Part shown: positions 8,685 through 16,037 of the stretch, piece after piece
How the letters are laid out: the number at the start of each line of letters is the position of its first letter
How positions within the stretch are numbered: the first letter of the stretch is position 1
NCBI GenBank assembly: GCA_944384505.1
Contig: CALWTQ010000028.1
Location: 1-43,061, forward strand
DNA length: 43,061 bases
Direction of reading: 5' to 3'
Source: an uncultured Mediterraneibacter sp.
GTDB lineage: Bacteria; Bacillota; Clostridia; Lachnospirales; Lachnospiraceae
Position numbers and translations under genes: made by a program
The notes under the pieces: model-generated
Database searches by the model: none
The model's input: the letters and a program-made list of their open reading frames with translations, nothing else
What the model was told of the DNA's origin: nothing

Positions 8685-8924
8685 TTAAAGGGGGATTTCT
8701 GCCTGGTTATGTATGTTCACATCAGTGAATCCCAGTGCTTCTATGTTTCCTTCGCCACTCATTACATAGTCCCGCATATAAGTGCCTTCCTCCTTCGTCA
8801 TATAAGCCGTTACGATCTGGAGCGGACTCGCATGGTATCCGTCTATCGAAATTTCCACTCCGTCCCTCTCGTATCGCTCCAGCTCGTCAAACAATTCTCT
8901 GTAAACCGTTTCATCTCTTCTCAT
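8685..8924 (-). CDS. Small hypothetical protein
   Basis: I do not recognise a family for this 79-residue protein (starts MRRDETVYRELFDELERYER). It is acidic, has no membrane segment or cysteine, and looks like a small soluble alpha/beta protein. ATG 8924 is chosen because AAAGGAG lies ten bases upstream and the composition becomes protein-like from there; the in-frame extension to 9089 is Cys/Trp-rich and has no ribosome site. It sits upstream of the GH18 gene on the same strand, separated by 146 bp that include that gene's own TATAAT, so it is probably a separate unit. Confidence 0.6.
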   Translation of the reverse strand: MRRDETVYRELFDELERYERDGVEISIDGYHASPLQIVTAYMTKEEGTYMRDYVMSGEGNIEALGFTDVNIHNQAEIPL

Positions 8925-9373
8925 TTGCGTATACTCCTTTCCCGGCGGATCTTGATAAATATAGGTTTCCGTCCCGCATCTCCACAAGGAAGCATTCGTG
9001 ACATGCCGACAGATCTGCGACGGACCAAAAAACAGCAGGATCCTCTCCGGGTTCTTCGTCTGAGTTCTCCATTTTGATCTGTATATCATTTGGGGACTGC
9101 CATGACCTATGGCGTCTGATCCAGAAAGAATGCCGGATATTTTTCCCGGCCCCTCATTTTATGGATAACAGAAATCTTTCCCTCCTCCTTTCAGCTCTAA
9201 ATTTATTTACCAGGAGCTGCTGTCCTTTGTAAGTGCCATTATAAAAATCTCCGGAGCCCTTTGCAATGTGTTTATTGTTCATAACCCCTGTGAATTCGTT
9301 GATAAATAGCCGGGAAGCTCAATACTTTATCCCACTGCTGTGCATATCTCCCAATGTTGTGTGAATAGCAGTT
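8925..9373. other. Intergenic stretch without a recognised gene
   Basis: About 450 bp lie between the small hypothetical gene and the first foldback repeat. I see no ORF with coding character, no tRNA and no clear terminator here. The right part leads directly into the repeat that begins at 9374. Confidence 0.5.
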
Positions 9374-9724
9374 CAGCTATTTAGCGCACTAACAGTTCCC
9401 GACGAAATGTGTTCGGAAGCGGAGCGGATGGTTTGCGATACGTATTCTGTGAAAGGGGACAGCCGTGCGATGTTCCGTTCCAGAATCCGGAAAATCTAGC
9501 AGGCCGAAGAGATGTTTAAATACAAAGCGGCGCTCCGGGCAACTCGCTCCGCTCAGACAATCCCTGCGCGCCGCTTAACAACATCTCTCCGCCCTAAAGA
9601 TTTTCAGCGGATTCCTCCAAAGTCACATCTCCCGGCTGCCCCCTTCCTCAGAAAGTATACTCAAACCATCCGCTCCGCTTCCTGCGCATTTCCAGACAGA
9701 AGTGTTATTGCCCTAAACAGGCTG
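9374..9724 (+). repeat. Long foldback repeat, copy C (MITE-like)
   Basis: A 351-bp imperfect palindrome. It begins CAGCTATTTAGCGCACTAAC and ends with the reverse complement of CAGCCTGTTTAGGGCAATAA. A 21-bp perfect stem pairs 9415-9435 with 9662-9682. Further in, ATTCTG..GAAAGGGG pairs with CCCCTTCC..CAGAA, and GCGGCGC with GCGCCGC. The apical loop CAACTCGCTCCGCTCAGACA is nearly the same as in the copies at 9796 and 42758, although the arms differ. There is no coding sequence inside. The symmetrical termini suggest a non-autonomous mobile element or a structured RNA gene. Confidence 0.7.
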
Positions 9725-9795
9725 TAAAGCATGAATTGGCGCGGCTTGTGGGCTTTCAACTGCGAAAGTCTTCCGGCCGCGCCTGCTTCCCGCAG

Positions 9796-10135
9796 CAGCT
9801 ATATATTCATTAACTCCCGGCTTGAAAAGCCCAGAAAACAGCCCCATTTTAAGAAAAATTCTGCGGGGATGGAGGGTGGCGACGGGTGCCTTCGGATGGG
9901 GGTTAGGGAAAGTTAAAGCTGCGGTGACAGACGTTAGGGCTGACGGTGGAATTGTCTGAGCGGATGCGAGTTGTCCACCGTCAGTCCTTGCATTTAGTCT
10001 GTCGCCGCAGCTTTTAGTTTCCCTTATCCCCTGTAGCGAAGCCCTGAGCCATCCTCCATCCCCGCAGAATACGTCTTGAGAATGGACTCTGTTTTCGGAC
10101 GTTTCGCATCCGGACGTTAGTGAACTTTATAGCTG
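9796..10135 (-). repeat. Long foldback repeat, copy A (MITE-like)
   Basis: A 340-bp imperfect palindrome. Both ends carry an outward CAGCTATA terminus: CAGCTATATATTCATTAACT at the left, and CAGCTATAAAGTTCACTAAC on the minus strand at the right. Paired arms are 9859-9879 with 10049-10069 (21 nt, one mismatch), 9915-9932 with 9997-10014 (18 nt, one mismatch) and 9940-9950 with 9974-9984 (11 nt, perfect). The minus strand aligns in order with copy B at 42758. It lies 72 bp after copy C and ends just before the mecA promoter. There is no coding sequence inside. Confidence 0.75.
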
Positions 10136-10153
10136 CTCTCTAGTATTTTTTTC

Positions 10154-10182
10154 TTTACATCTTCTGCTTTTTTGTTTATACT
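10154..10182 (+). promoter_or_regulatory. Probable mecA promoter
   Basis: TTTACA (10154-10159) and TATACT (10177-10182) are separated by 17 bp, 70 bp before the mecA start and 19 bp after the end of foldback copy A. The match to consensus is moderate. Confidence 0.55.
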
Positions 10183-10252
10183 GAACATGGAAATATGTAT
10201 CCAAATCATTTTGGCGTGCATATTATCTTATATAGTATAAGGATGTGATTCT

Positions 10253-10963
10253 ATGAAAATTGAGAAGCTCAATGAAAATCAGATTCGTTGTACACTGACA
10301 CACGCTGATCTGGCAGCCCGCCATCTGAAGCTGAGCGAGCTTGCCTATGGTACCGAGAAAGCAAAATCATTGTTTCGCGACATGATGCAGCAGGCATCCT
10401 TTGACTTTGGATTCGAAGCGGAAAATATTCCGTTGATGATAGAGGCAATCCCTTCTTCCGCCGATTCAATCGTCCTTATTATTACAAAGGTAGAAGATCC
10501 GGAAGAGCTGGACACGCGGTTTTCAAAATTCACACCTGCTGCAGACGCAGATACGCTTAATTTTGATACCCTTGAAAAGCTGGAGGGAGCAGATGAATTT
10601 CTGAATCTGCTTAACAAGGTAAAGGAGGCCGCCGCAGGGATTCCTTCTCAGAAAGAAGCACCTGCTGAATTTGCAGTGCGGCTTTTCTCATTCGCAGCGC
10701 TGGACGGAGTAATCCAGGCTTCACGGCTTCTCGCACCAGTATATGCAGGAGCGAATACTCTGTATAAAGATGAAGAAAACAATATATTTATCCTCGCCCT
10801 TGCGCCGTCCTCACACACTGACAATGAATTCAACAAAATCTGCAACATGCTTTCAGAGTATGGTTCTCCCGAAAAAGCCGATGCGCCTACGCTCGCTTTT
10901 CTGGAAGAACACTGTGCGGTTATCGTATCGTCTGACGCCGTACAAAAGCTGGCTCAGCTCTAG
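10253..10963 (+). CDS. mecA: MecA-family adaptor protein
   Basis: This 236-residue cytoplasmic adaptor is expected to deliver substrates to the ClpC AAA+ protease. The N-terminal MecA domain begins MKIEKLNENQIRCTLTHADL and contains the family's FRDMMQQASFDFGFEAENIPLMIEAI block (about residues 41-66). A variable acidic linker follows, and then a C-terminal domain (about 150-236) that in the family binds ClpC. AAGGAT precedes the ATG by nine bases. The gene stands alone between a foldback repeat and a bidirectional terminator. In Bacillus MecA controls competence; the client here is unknown. Confidence 0.88.
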   Translation: MKIEKLNENQIRCTLTHADLAARHLKLSELAYGTEKAKSLFRDMMQQASFDFGFEAENIPLMIEAIPSSADSIVLIITKVEDPEELDTRFSKFTPAADADTLNFDTLEKLEGADEFLNLLNKVKEAAAGIPSQKEAPAEFAVRLFSFAALDGVIQASRLLAPVYAGANTLYKDEENNIFILALAPSSHTDNEFNKICNMLSEYGSPEKADAPTLAFLEEHCAVIVSSDAVQKLAQL

Positions 10964-10995
10964 TGTACCGACAGTATTTATCTGCATTACAGACA

Positions 10996-11049
10996 AAAAA
11001 GAGTGCATCCGCTCCGGATATCCTGATCCGGTGCGGGTGCACTCTTTTT
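10996..11049. terminator. Bidirectional terminator between mecA and the DUF1858 gene
   Basis: AAAAAGAGTGCA (10996-11007) pairs with TGCACTCTTTTT (11038-11049), and CCGGAT/ATCCGG pairs inside. A/T tracts on both sides let it stop both convergent transcripts. Confidence 0.9.
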
Positions 11050-11096
11050 CTTATTCTTAATTCTTCAGGGCCCCGGCTCAGACCCAGGATCTTTTC

Positions 11097-11309
11097 CTAT
11101 TTAGCTTCCGCTGCCGCCATAGCCGCATTGATCTTCTCTACAAGAAGACCGCCGTCAATCCCATGCACCATAGCCGCTTCTTCCAGCGTCTCCATCTGTG
11201 ACGCGGGGCATCCCAGGCAGTGCATTCCGATCTCCATCAGGATCGGTGCGGATTCCGGGAAAATATTGAGAAGTTCTCCGATTTTTGTATCTTTAGAAAT
11301 CTGTGCCAT
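11097..11309 (-). CDS. DUF1858 domain protein
   Basis: This 70-residue protein matches the DUF1858 pattern: [20 protein letters not shown], then [19 protein letters not shown] with a CxxC-like pair (HCLGC, about residues 38-42), then HGID and a C-terminal helix. Such domains occur alone or joined to redox and hybrid-cluster proteins and may bind a cofactor or metal; no reaction is established. AAGGAGG lies eight bases before ATG 11309. It converges on mecA and has a long AT-rich upstream region. Confidence 0.85.
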   Translation of the reverse strand: MAQISKDTKIGELLNIFPESAPILMEIGMHCLGCPASQMETLEEAAMVHGIDGGLLVEKINAAMAAAEAK

Positions 11310-11563
11310 TTCTATTTCCTCCTTAAAAATAAATATTCTTCAGCGGATTTAATTATAATCCCTGTCAATTAAATTATCAACCGTGATTTTTTATTTATTT
11401 CTGAATTTTCTGACTTGTGTGCCGCATATTTTTGTTTTTTTGACTACTCAAAAGTCAAGAAACAATCTGTTTTTTTTCGACAATTTTACATTTTCATAAC
11501 AACTCACCAAAACGTTCGTTCTTTTTTTACCTTCGAGTAATCCACCAAAAACATATGTTTTTG

Positions 11564-11635
11564 TGTGGATAATGTGGATAACTTTGTGGAAATCCTCACT
11601 TTTTCCACGTTTTTCATTGTTTTCGGTGTGGATAA
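11564..11635 (-). promoter_or_regulatory. DnaA-box cluster
   Basis: Three perfect TTATCCACA boxes on the same strand in 72 bp; two of them are directly abutted (11564-11581). This density is typical of origin or DnaA-regulatory regions. No dnaA, dnaN or rpmH gene is near, so this is not the canonical origin setting. Confidence 0.55.
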
Positions 11636-11723
11636 GTTGAAAACTACTCAGTTTTTGATTTCGACTCTTTTTTACAAATAAAAACATTTTTGTGCATTTT
11701 GCTTATTTTTACGCTGATTATGT

Positions 11724-11774
11724 CGAAAACGGGAAAACTGCTTTTCGAATAAGAATTGCAGAATTCCCGTTTTC
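11724..11774 (-). terminator. Terminator-like hairpin downstream of the NlpC/P60 gene
   Basis: GAAAACGGGAAAACTGC (11724-11740) and GCAGAATTCCCGTTTTC (11758-11774) pair with a 2-nt mismatch in the middle, just beyond the stop codon of the leftward hydrolase gene. The 3' arm ends in T-rich sequence. Confidence 0.6.
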
Positions 11775-11788
11775 TTTTGAATATCAAA

Positions 11789-12913
11789 CTAGAGCACTCT
11801 CCGAACCGCGATAATATTTGTGTAGGTAGCGCTGCAGATTCCGATTCCATCCGCCTCGTTCATTGCATTTACAATATTCCCATCACCCATATACAGTCCC
11901 ACATGTCCGTCATAAAGGATCAGATCTCCCGGAAGAGCCTCCTCATAGCTCACACCGTATCCGGAATTTACCATATCATATGTGGTTCTCGGAAGGCTGA
12001 TGCCGAAATGTGCATAAACTGACTGAACAAAGCCCGAGCAGTCCGCGCCTTCGGTGAGGCTTGTCCCGCCCCATACATAGGGATTTCCAATGAACTGACA
12101 AGCATAGTCAATCACTGCCTGACCGGCTGTAACTGCTGTACCTGATGCATTCGCGGAAGCTGCTGTATTTTCCTGCTCTGCCGCGGCGGCCTGCGCTGCG
12201 GCCTCCTGCTGCTCCTGAAGAACTTTTTCTTCAGCAATCCTTGCTTCTTCTTCCTCTTTCGTCTCCCCGTAGGAATAAGAAACTTCTTCCGTGACATATT
12301 CCCCCGATACCCAGCCATCTGTATCGTCAACTCTGACAGGGTACCAGCCATCCACAGGATCGCCTGTGACTTCATACTGCTCGCCAAGACGTATCTGGGT
12401 TACGATATCCGCGCCGGTGCCCTGACCATTTCTTACATTGAGCACATCCGCCGTGACAGTAACCGTATCGTTTTCAAACTCCGCTGCCCGCTGCTCGGCT
12501 TCCGCGCCGGTAATCAAGGTATCCGCCGGCACATATCCCTCTGCGGATCCAGATCGGATCTTTGTCCAGCCATCCAGATATTCCAGCACCTGGGCAGCGG
12601 AATCTCCATATAGCTTCCCGACCCAGCTGCTGTTTTCATCCGGGGCACTTCTAATATAGGTATAATCTCCTGTATCAGAAAATGCCATATTCAAATACTC
12701 ACCCTCTTCTGTTGGTACCAGATAGAGATTAATATTTTCTTTTACTTCTGTCTCATAACATTTCTCCAGTACCGCTTCAATCCCTGCTGCCTGTACAAAT
12801 GACTGCTCCTCCGTATTCTCGGCAGCCATAACCTCAGACGCACTCCCCGGGATTATGATCATCCCTGCTATTGCAGAGAGTATCACCTTTTGCCTGATGT
12901 GTGTTTTAGTCAT
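11789..12913 (-). CDS. Secreted NlpC/P60 peptidoglycan endopeptidase with SH3 domains
   Basis: This 374-residue cell-wall hydrolase probably cuts D-Glu-diaminopimelate bonds in stem peptides. The N-terminus is a signal peptide ending near VMA-AE (about residue 31). Two bacterial SH3 domains follow (about 70-125 and 147-205), with GDYTYIRSAPDENSSWVGKL and VLNVRNGQGTGADIV as the typical beginnings. An Ala/Glu-rich linker (about 210-255) leads to the NlpC/P60 domain. Cys292 in GADCSGFVQ, the His of YDGHVGLYMGDG and the following polar segment are the expected triad. AAGGAGG lies six bases before the ATG. It is divergent from perR. Confidence 0.9.
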   Translation of the reverse strand: MTKTHIRQKVILSAIAGMIIIPGSASEVMAAENTEEQSFVQAAGIEAVLEKCYETEVKENINLYLVPTEEGEYLNMAFSDTGDYTYIRSAPDENSSWVGKLYGDSAAQVLEYLDGWTKIRSGSAEGYVPADTLITGAEAEQRAAEFENDTVTVTADVLNVRNGQGTGADIVTQIRLGEQYEVTGDPVDGWYPVRVDDTDGWVSGEYVTEEVSYSYGETKEEEEARIAEEKVLQEQQEAAAQAAAAEQENTAASANASGTAVTAGQAVIDYACQFIGNPYVWGGTSLTEGADCSGFVQSVYAHFGISLPRTTYDMVNSGYGVSYEEALPGDLILYDGHVGLYMGDGNIVNAMNEADGIGICSATYTNIIAVRRVL

Positions 12914-13166
12914 ATAAAACCTCCTTCATATTGTGTCTTTATCTTTTGTAGGAAGTCTTAAATGTTACACATTTGTTAAATTTATTACGCCGTTATTATA
13001 TCAACGCAACTGTGTAATGTCAACAAATTTGCCTGGCTTTTCGTTGACACTCATCGACACAATAATTTATTTCTACCTATATATAGTCATTTTCCCACAC
13101 AATGTGTTAATTATTTTGTAACATTTTAGAGAAAAGTATCCCTAATATATTTTTTTAAAATAACTA

Positions 13167-13215
13167 TTGACAAATCGTTTGGAATAGATTATATTTAATT
13201 ACAGTAATCGTTACT
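13167..13215 (+). promoter_or_regulatory. perR promoter with a candidate operator
   Basis: TTGACA (13167-13172), 17 bp, TATATT (13190-13195). Directly downstream lies the 13-bp palindrome AGTAATCGTTACT (13203-13215) at the expected transcription start, a good place for autorepression by the Fur-family product. The site does not clearly match the Bacillus PerR box. The rest of the 12914-13276 gap is AT-rich and holds no gene. Confidence 0.65.
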
Positions 13216-13276
13216 ATTATTGTTTTAAGAACCATTCTCATTTAGGAGAAGGAACAATTATATAGAAGGAGACAAG

Positions 13277-13711
13277 TTGAGCGGTTACCATTTAAAAAAG
13301 AAAGGGGGATTCCCATTGGCAACTTTAAAATACAGTCGGCAGCGAGAATCCATCAAGCATTACCTTTCGATAACAACGAAGCACCCCACCGCAGATGAGG
13401 TATACATGCATATGAAAAAGGAGTTTCCTAATATCAGTCTTGGCACTGTATACAGAAACCTCAACCTGCTGACTGACTTAGGAGAAGCAGTCAAGATTTC
13501 TACTCCTGACGGTGGAGACCGCTTTGATGGAAGACTCGAGCCGCATAATCACTTTCTCTGCACGAAGTGCGGACGGTTACTGGATCTGGATATCGATATG
13601 AGGAGCGTTGAAGCGGCCACAAGAAAAGCGGCAGAGAATTTCGACGGAATCATTACATCCAGCACCACACTTTTTTATGGTGAATGCAGCGACTGCATTA
13701 AAAAGTCATAA
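13277..13711 (+). CDS. perR: Fur-family peroxide-responsive regulator (PerR-like)
   Basis: This 144-residue regulator has an N-terminal winged helix (HPTADEVYMHMKKEFPNISLGTVYRNLNLL) and a C-terminal metal domain. GGDRFDG and PHNHFLC supply the Asp and two His that bind the regulatory metal in PerR; CTKCGR and CSDC form the structural zinc site. In PerR, peroxide oxidises the His ligands and derepresses the regulon. TTG 13277 is chosen because AAGGAG lies five bases before it; a second TTG at 13316 with AGGGGG is also possible. It is followed within 34 bp by reverse rubrerythrin, a known PerR target in clostridia, so it probably controls it and itself. Confidence 0.87.
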   Translation: MSGYHLKKKGGFPLATLKYSRQRESIKHYLSITTKHPTADEVYMHMKKEFPNISLGTVYRNLNLLTDLGEAVKISTPDGGDRFDGRLEPHNHFLCTKCGRLLDLDIDMRSVEAATRKAAENFDGIITSSTTLFYGECSDCIKKS

Positions 13712-13744
13712 CTATAAAAAGCAAAAAGAAAAGGAGACAAAATC

Positions 13745-14287
13745 ATGAAAAAATGGGTATGTACAGTATGTGGATATGTTTATGAAGGAGAAGCTGCACC
13801 GGCTGAATGTCCGGTATGCCATGCACCGGCTGAGAAGTTCCAGGAGCAGTCCGGCGAGATGACATGGGCTGCTGAGCACGTTGTAGGCGTAGCGCAGGGC
13901 GTAAGCGAGGACATCCTTGCTGACTTAAGAGCAAACTTTGAGGGCGAGTGCTCAGAGGTTGGTATGTACCTGGCTATGGCAAGAGTTGCTCACAGAGAGG
14001 GATATCCGGAGATCGGCCTGTACTGGGAGAAAGCTGCTTACGAAGAGGCTGAGCACGCTGCTAAATTCGCTGAGCTGCTTGGAGAAGTTGTTACAGACAG
14101 CACAAAGAAGAACCTGGAGATGCGTGTAGAGGCTGAGAACGGCGCTACAGCTGGTAAGTTCGATCTTGCAAAACGTGCGAAAGCAGCTAACCTTGACGCA
14201 ATCCATGACACAGTTCATGAGATGGCAAGAGACGAAGCTCGTCACGGAAAAGCATTTGCAGGTCTTCTGAAGAGATACTTCGGCTAA
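13745..14287 (+). CDS. Reverse rubrerythrin (N-terminal rubredoxin)
   Basis: This 180-residue non-heme iron protein has its domains in reverse order. A rubredoxin domain with [10 protein letters not shown] and CPVCHAP comes first (about residues 1-35); a four-helix diiron domain follows. [40 protein letters not shown] and [11 protein letters not shown] carry the Glu/His iron ligands. Such proteins reduce hydrogen peroxide and oxygen with NADH-derived electrons in clostridia. AAAGGAG precedes the ATG. It is separated from perR by 33 bp and ends at a terminator, so perR and this gene form one unit. Confidence 0.92.
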   Translation: MKKWVCTVCGYVYEGEAAPAECPVCHAPAEKFQEQSGEMTWAAEHVVGVAQGVSEDILADLRANFEGECSEVGMYLAMARVAHREGYPEIGLYWEKAAYEEAEHAAKFAELLGEVVTDSTKKNLEMRVEAENGATAGKFDLAKRAKAANLDAIHDTVHEMARDEARHGKAFAGLLKRYFG

Positions 14288-14341
14288 TACCGGCAATACT
14301 TAGTACACTCTAACTTACAACACAGAAATATAGAAACCTAA

Positions 14342-14387
14342 AGGCTGTCCCCTATAATTTCATAATTTTCTCGGGGACAGCCTTTTT
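14342..14387 (+). terminator. Terminator after reverse rubrerythrin
   Basis: AGGCTGTCCCC (14342-14352) pairs with GGGGACAGCCT (14373-14383) and is followed by a T run. It separates the two rubrerythrin genes. Confidence 0.9.
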
Positions 14388-14449
14388 CTCTCCGCAGGTA
14401 CATTTGTACATTTCTGCGGATAAACTTACAGAAAAAGGAGAATTACGTT

Positions 14450-14986
14450 ATGTCTAAATATGCAGGAACAAAAACAGAAAAAAATCTGATGGAAGCTTTC
14501 TCCGGCGAGTCACAGGCCCGCAACAAATATACTTATTATGCTTCCGCAGCAAGAAAGGCCGGCTTTGTACAGATGGCAAATATCTTTGAGGAGACTGCGA
14601 ATCAGGAAAAAGAGCACGCAAAGATGTGGTTCAAAGAGTTCCACGGCATCGGAAACGTAGAGGAAAACCTTGCTGACGCTGCTGCAGGCGAGAATTACGA
14701 GTGGACAGATATGTACAAGAGAATGGCTGAAGAGGCTGAAGAAGAGGGCTTTGCAGAGCTGGCTGCCAAATTCCGCGGCGTTGCCAAGGTTGAGGCTGCT
14801 CATGAGAAGCGCTACCAGAGACTTCTGGATCACTACCGTGAAGGAAAGACTTTCAAAGACGAGGCTCCTCTCGGATGGAAATGCGGCAACTGCGGATACA
14901 TCTACGAGGGAGATGAGGCTCCGGAGGTATGCCCGGTATGCGCTCATCCGAAGGCTTACTTTGAGAGAAAGGCTGAGAACTATTAA
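14450..14986 (+). CDS. rbr: Rubrerythrin (classical, C-terminal rubredoxin)
   Basis: This 178-residue protein has the usual order: a diiron four-helix domain ([46 protein letters not shown]) followed by a rubredoxin domain ([12 protein letters not shown] and [11 protein letters not shown], about residues 143-172). It is a peroxidase of anaerobes. AAAAGGAG lies before the ATG. A terminator lies between it and the reverse rubrerythrin, so it probably has its own promoter in the 160-bp gap, though I do not see a consensus one. It ends at a strong hairpin terminator. Confidence 0.95.
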   Translation: MSKYAGTKTEKNLMEAFSGESQARNKYTYYASAARKAGFVQMANIFEETANQEKEHAKMWFKEFHGIGNVEENLADAAAGENYEWTDMYKRMAEEAEEEGFAELAAKFRGVAKVEAAHEKRYQRLLDHYREGKTFKDEAPLGWKCGNCGYIYEGDEAPEVCPVCAHPKAYFERKAENY

Positions 14987-15003
14987 GCGCTAATCCATTC
15001 ATC

Positions 15004-15052
15004 ATCCGGCGTGAGGATTTTATCAGAAAATCCCTGCGCCGGATTAATTTTT
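15004..15052 (+). terminator. Terminator after rubrerythrin
   Basis: ATCCGGCG (15004-15011) pairs with CGCCGGAT (15037-15044), with GGATTTT/AAAATCC stacked inside, followed by TAATTTTT. Confidence 0.88.
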
Positions 15053-15081
15053 AGCAACAGATGGCTGAGCGGTTATAATTT

Positions 15082-15322
15082 TCACCCTAAAACGGCCCAT
15101 ACCTGATAGATCACGCCGGAGCTAATAAATAACGTGCCCATAATCGTCGCGCCGTTCACAACCCCATTATAGACCGCTTCGAAATAATTCATAAAAGTGA
15201 TGGGCGTCTCATTTTCCACATACCGAAATGTATTCGGATCTATCACCGTAATTCCCCACTGACCTGGATCTGCTCATATGACCCGCTGGGAATAACATAG
15301 GAAAGCAGAACCACAAAAAATC
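15082..15322 (-). pseudogene. Fragment of a YfcC/AbgT-like carboxylate or peptide permease
   Basis: The minus strand reads FFVVLLSYVIPSGSYEQIQV, then after a frameshift TVIDPNTFRYVENETPITF, NYFEAVYNGVVNGATIMGTL and a stop after VIYQVWAVLG. This looks like the first membrane helix and the following loop of a YfcC-type carrier (ArsB/NhaD-like C4-dicarboxylate or amino-acid permeases). Most of the protein is missing on both sides and the frame is broken. It directly follows the M20 hydrolase fragment on the same strand; the two often form import-and-hydrolysis pairs. Assignment to the family rests on recognition of this short segment only. Confidence 0.55.
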
Positions 15323-15335
15323 CCCCTCTCCATAT

Positions 15336-15546
15336 TCCTCAGCCATGACACGGCAATATTGGCATAGACAGCTGCTCCCAGCGGAAGGATCTTCTCATCC
15401 AGGATCATCTTCGGACTGTGAAGCGGCACATTTCCCGCTGCTCCCGCCCCGATGAATACAAACATCCCAGGTATCTTTTCTGTCACATACACAAAGTCCT
15501 CCGTTCCGGTCATGGCCGGTATCTCCTGTACGCGGTTCCGCCCCTC
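15336..15546 (-). pseudogene. C-terminal fragment of an M20-family amidohydrolase
   Basis: An in-frame stretch reads NRVQEIPAMTGTEDFVYVTE and then IPGMFVFIGAG, VPLHSPKMILDEKILPLGAA and YANIAVSWL. This is the C-terminal end of M20 peptidases/N-acyl-amino-acid hydrolases (the TGSEDF and HSP-F-DE-L motifs, where His binds metal). The catalytic N-terminal two thirds are absent; upstream residues are not family-like. The frame then runs into permease sequence without the normal end of the gene. This is a decayed gene. Confidence 0.7.
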
Positions 15547-15742
15547 ACAACTCTGCATGTAAGCGCAGCTATGGCCGCCCGCAGCAGAATGCATGGGCTT
15601 CCATGCCCGATCACAGCAGTAACACCGGTTGAATTTTCGCTCAACCCAGAGTTGCCGGTTCATAATTAAAGATAATATCTGTATAAATATGCTTTATGCC
15701 AACATTTTTTCTCAAATTTTACAATGTTTTTTGACAAATCCC

Positions 15743-15771
15743 CTGACAAAAACAGCGGATTCTGATATCAT
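15743..15771 (+). promoter_or_regulatory. Promoter of the amidohydrolase remnant
   Basis: CTGACA (15743-15748), 17 bp, TATCAT (15766-15771). A good ribosome site AAGGAG follows 10 nt before the ATG at 15795, so the expression signals outlived the gene. Another TTGACA at 15731 has poor spacing. Confidence 0.5.
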
Positions 15772-15794
15772 AGATGTCGAAGGAGTGTAACAAT

Positions 15795-16014
15795 ATGAGT
15801 ACATCAGCGATAATTACCCGATTCATGAAGCCGCGGCTGCACACGCGGTTCTGCCCTCGCCACCGGAATTCCCGGGATCAGGATGCTCTCCCCGGGATAT
15901 CGCGCAGGCTTTGCCGTCCTGAGCGATGATATTATGGAGATTCCTTCCGATGATATCGATAAAGTCACTGTAACAGAGACTTATATTGACGCCCGCTGCG
16001 TTTATAGACAATAA
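15795..16014 (+). pseudogene. Remnant of a YtcJ-like amidohydrolase (Amidohydro_3)
   Basis: The 3' part reads LSPGYRAGFAVLSDDIMEIP, then SDDIDKVTVTETYIDARCVY and a stop at 16012-16014, the typical end of metal-dependent amidohydrolases of the YtcJ type. The 5' part in another frame reads SDNYPIHEAAAAHA, which matches the segment that normally lies shortly before. The large catalytic barrel is missing and there is at least one frameshift. It lies 23 bp before the TIGR00300-family gene, and its promoter could now drive that gene. Confidence 0.65.
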
Positions 16015-16037
16015 AATAAAGAAATGAGGTTATACAA

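Larger units (their letters stand above)
11310..11788. other. AT-rich intergenic region with DnaA boxes
   Basis: About 480 bp with long T runs and no convincing gene. Three exact TGTGGATAA sites (reverse DnaA boxes) lie at 11564-11572, 11573-11581 and 11627-11635, with an imperfect copy TTGTGGAAA between them. The neighbouring T-rich tract could unwind easily. An open frame at 11448-11687 (minus) is low-complexity Lys/Ser/Phe and is not called. Confidence 0.5.

Noticed and set aside
9512-9916. Short frames inside the foldback repeats
   Set aside because: They follow palindromic repeat sequence, lack ribosome sites and have no protein-like composition.
11448-11687. 79-codon frame on the minus strand over the DnaA boxes
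   Set aside because: Low-complexity Lys/Ser/Phe content, no ribosome site, and it overlaps the repeated TGTGGATAA sites.
11310-11788. Chromosomal replication origin
   Set aside because: The box density is suggestive, but no dnaA, dnaN, rpmH or gyrase genes flank it; only a DnaA-binding region is claimed.
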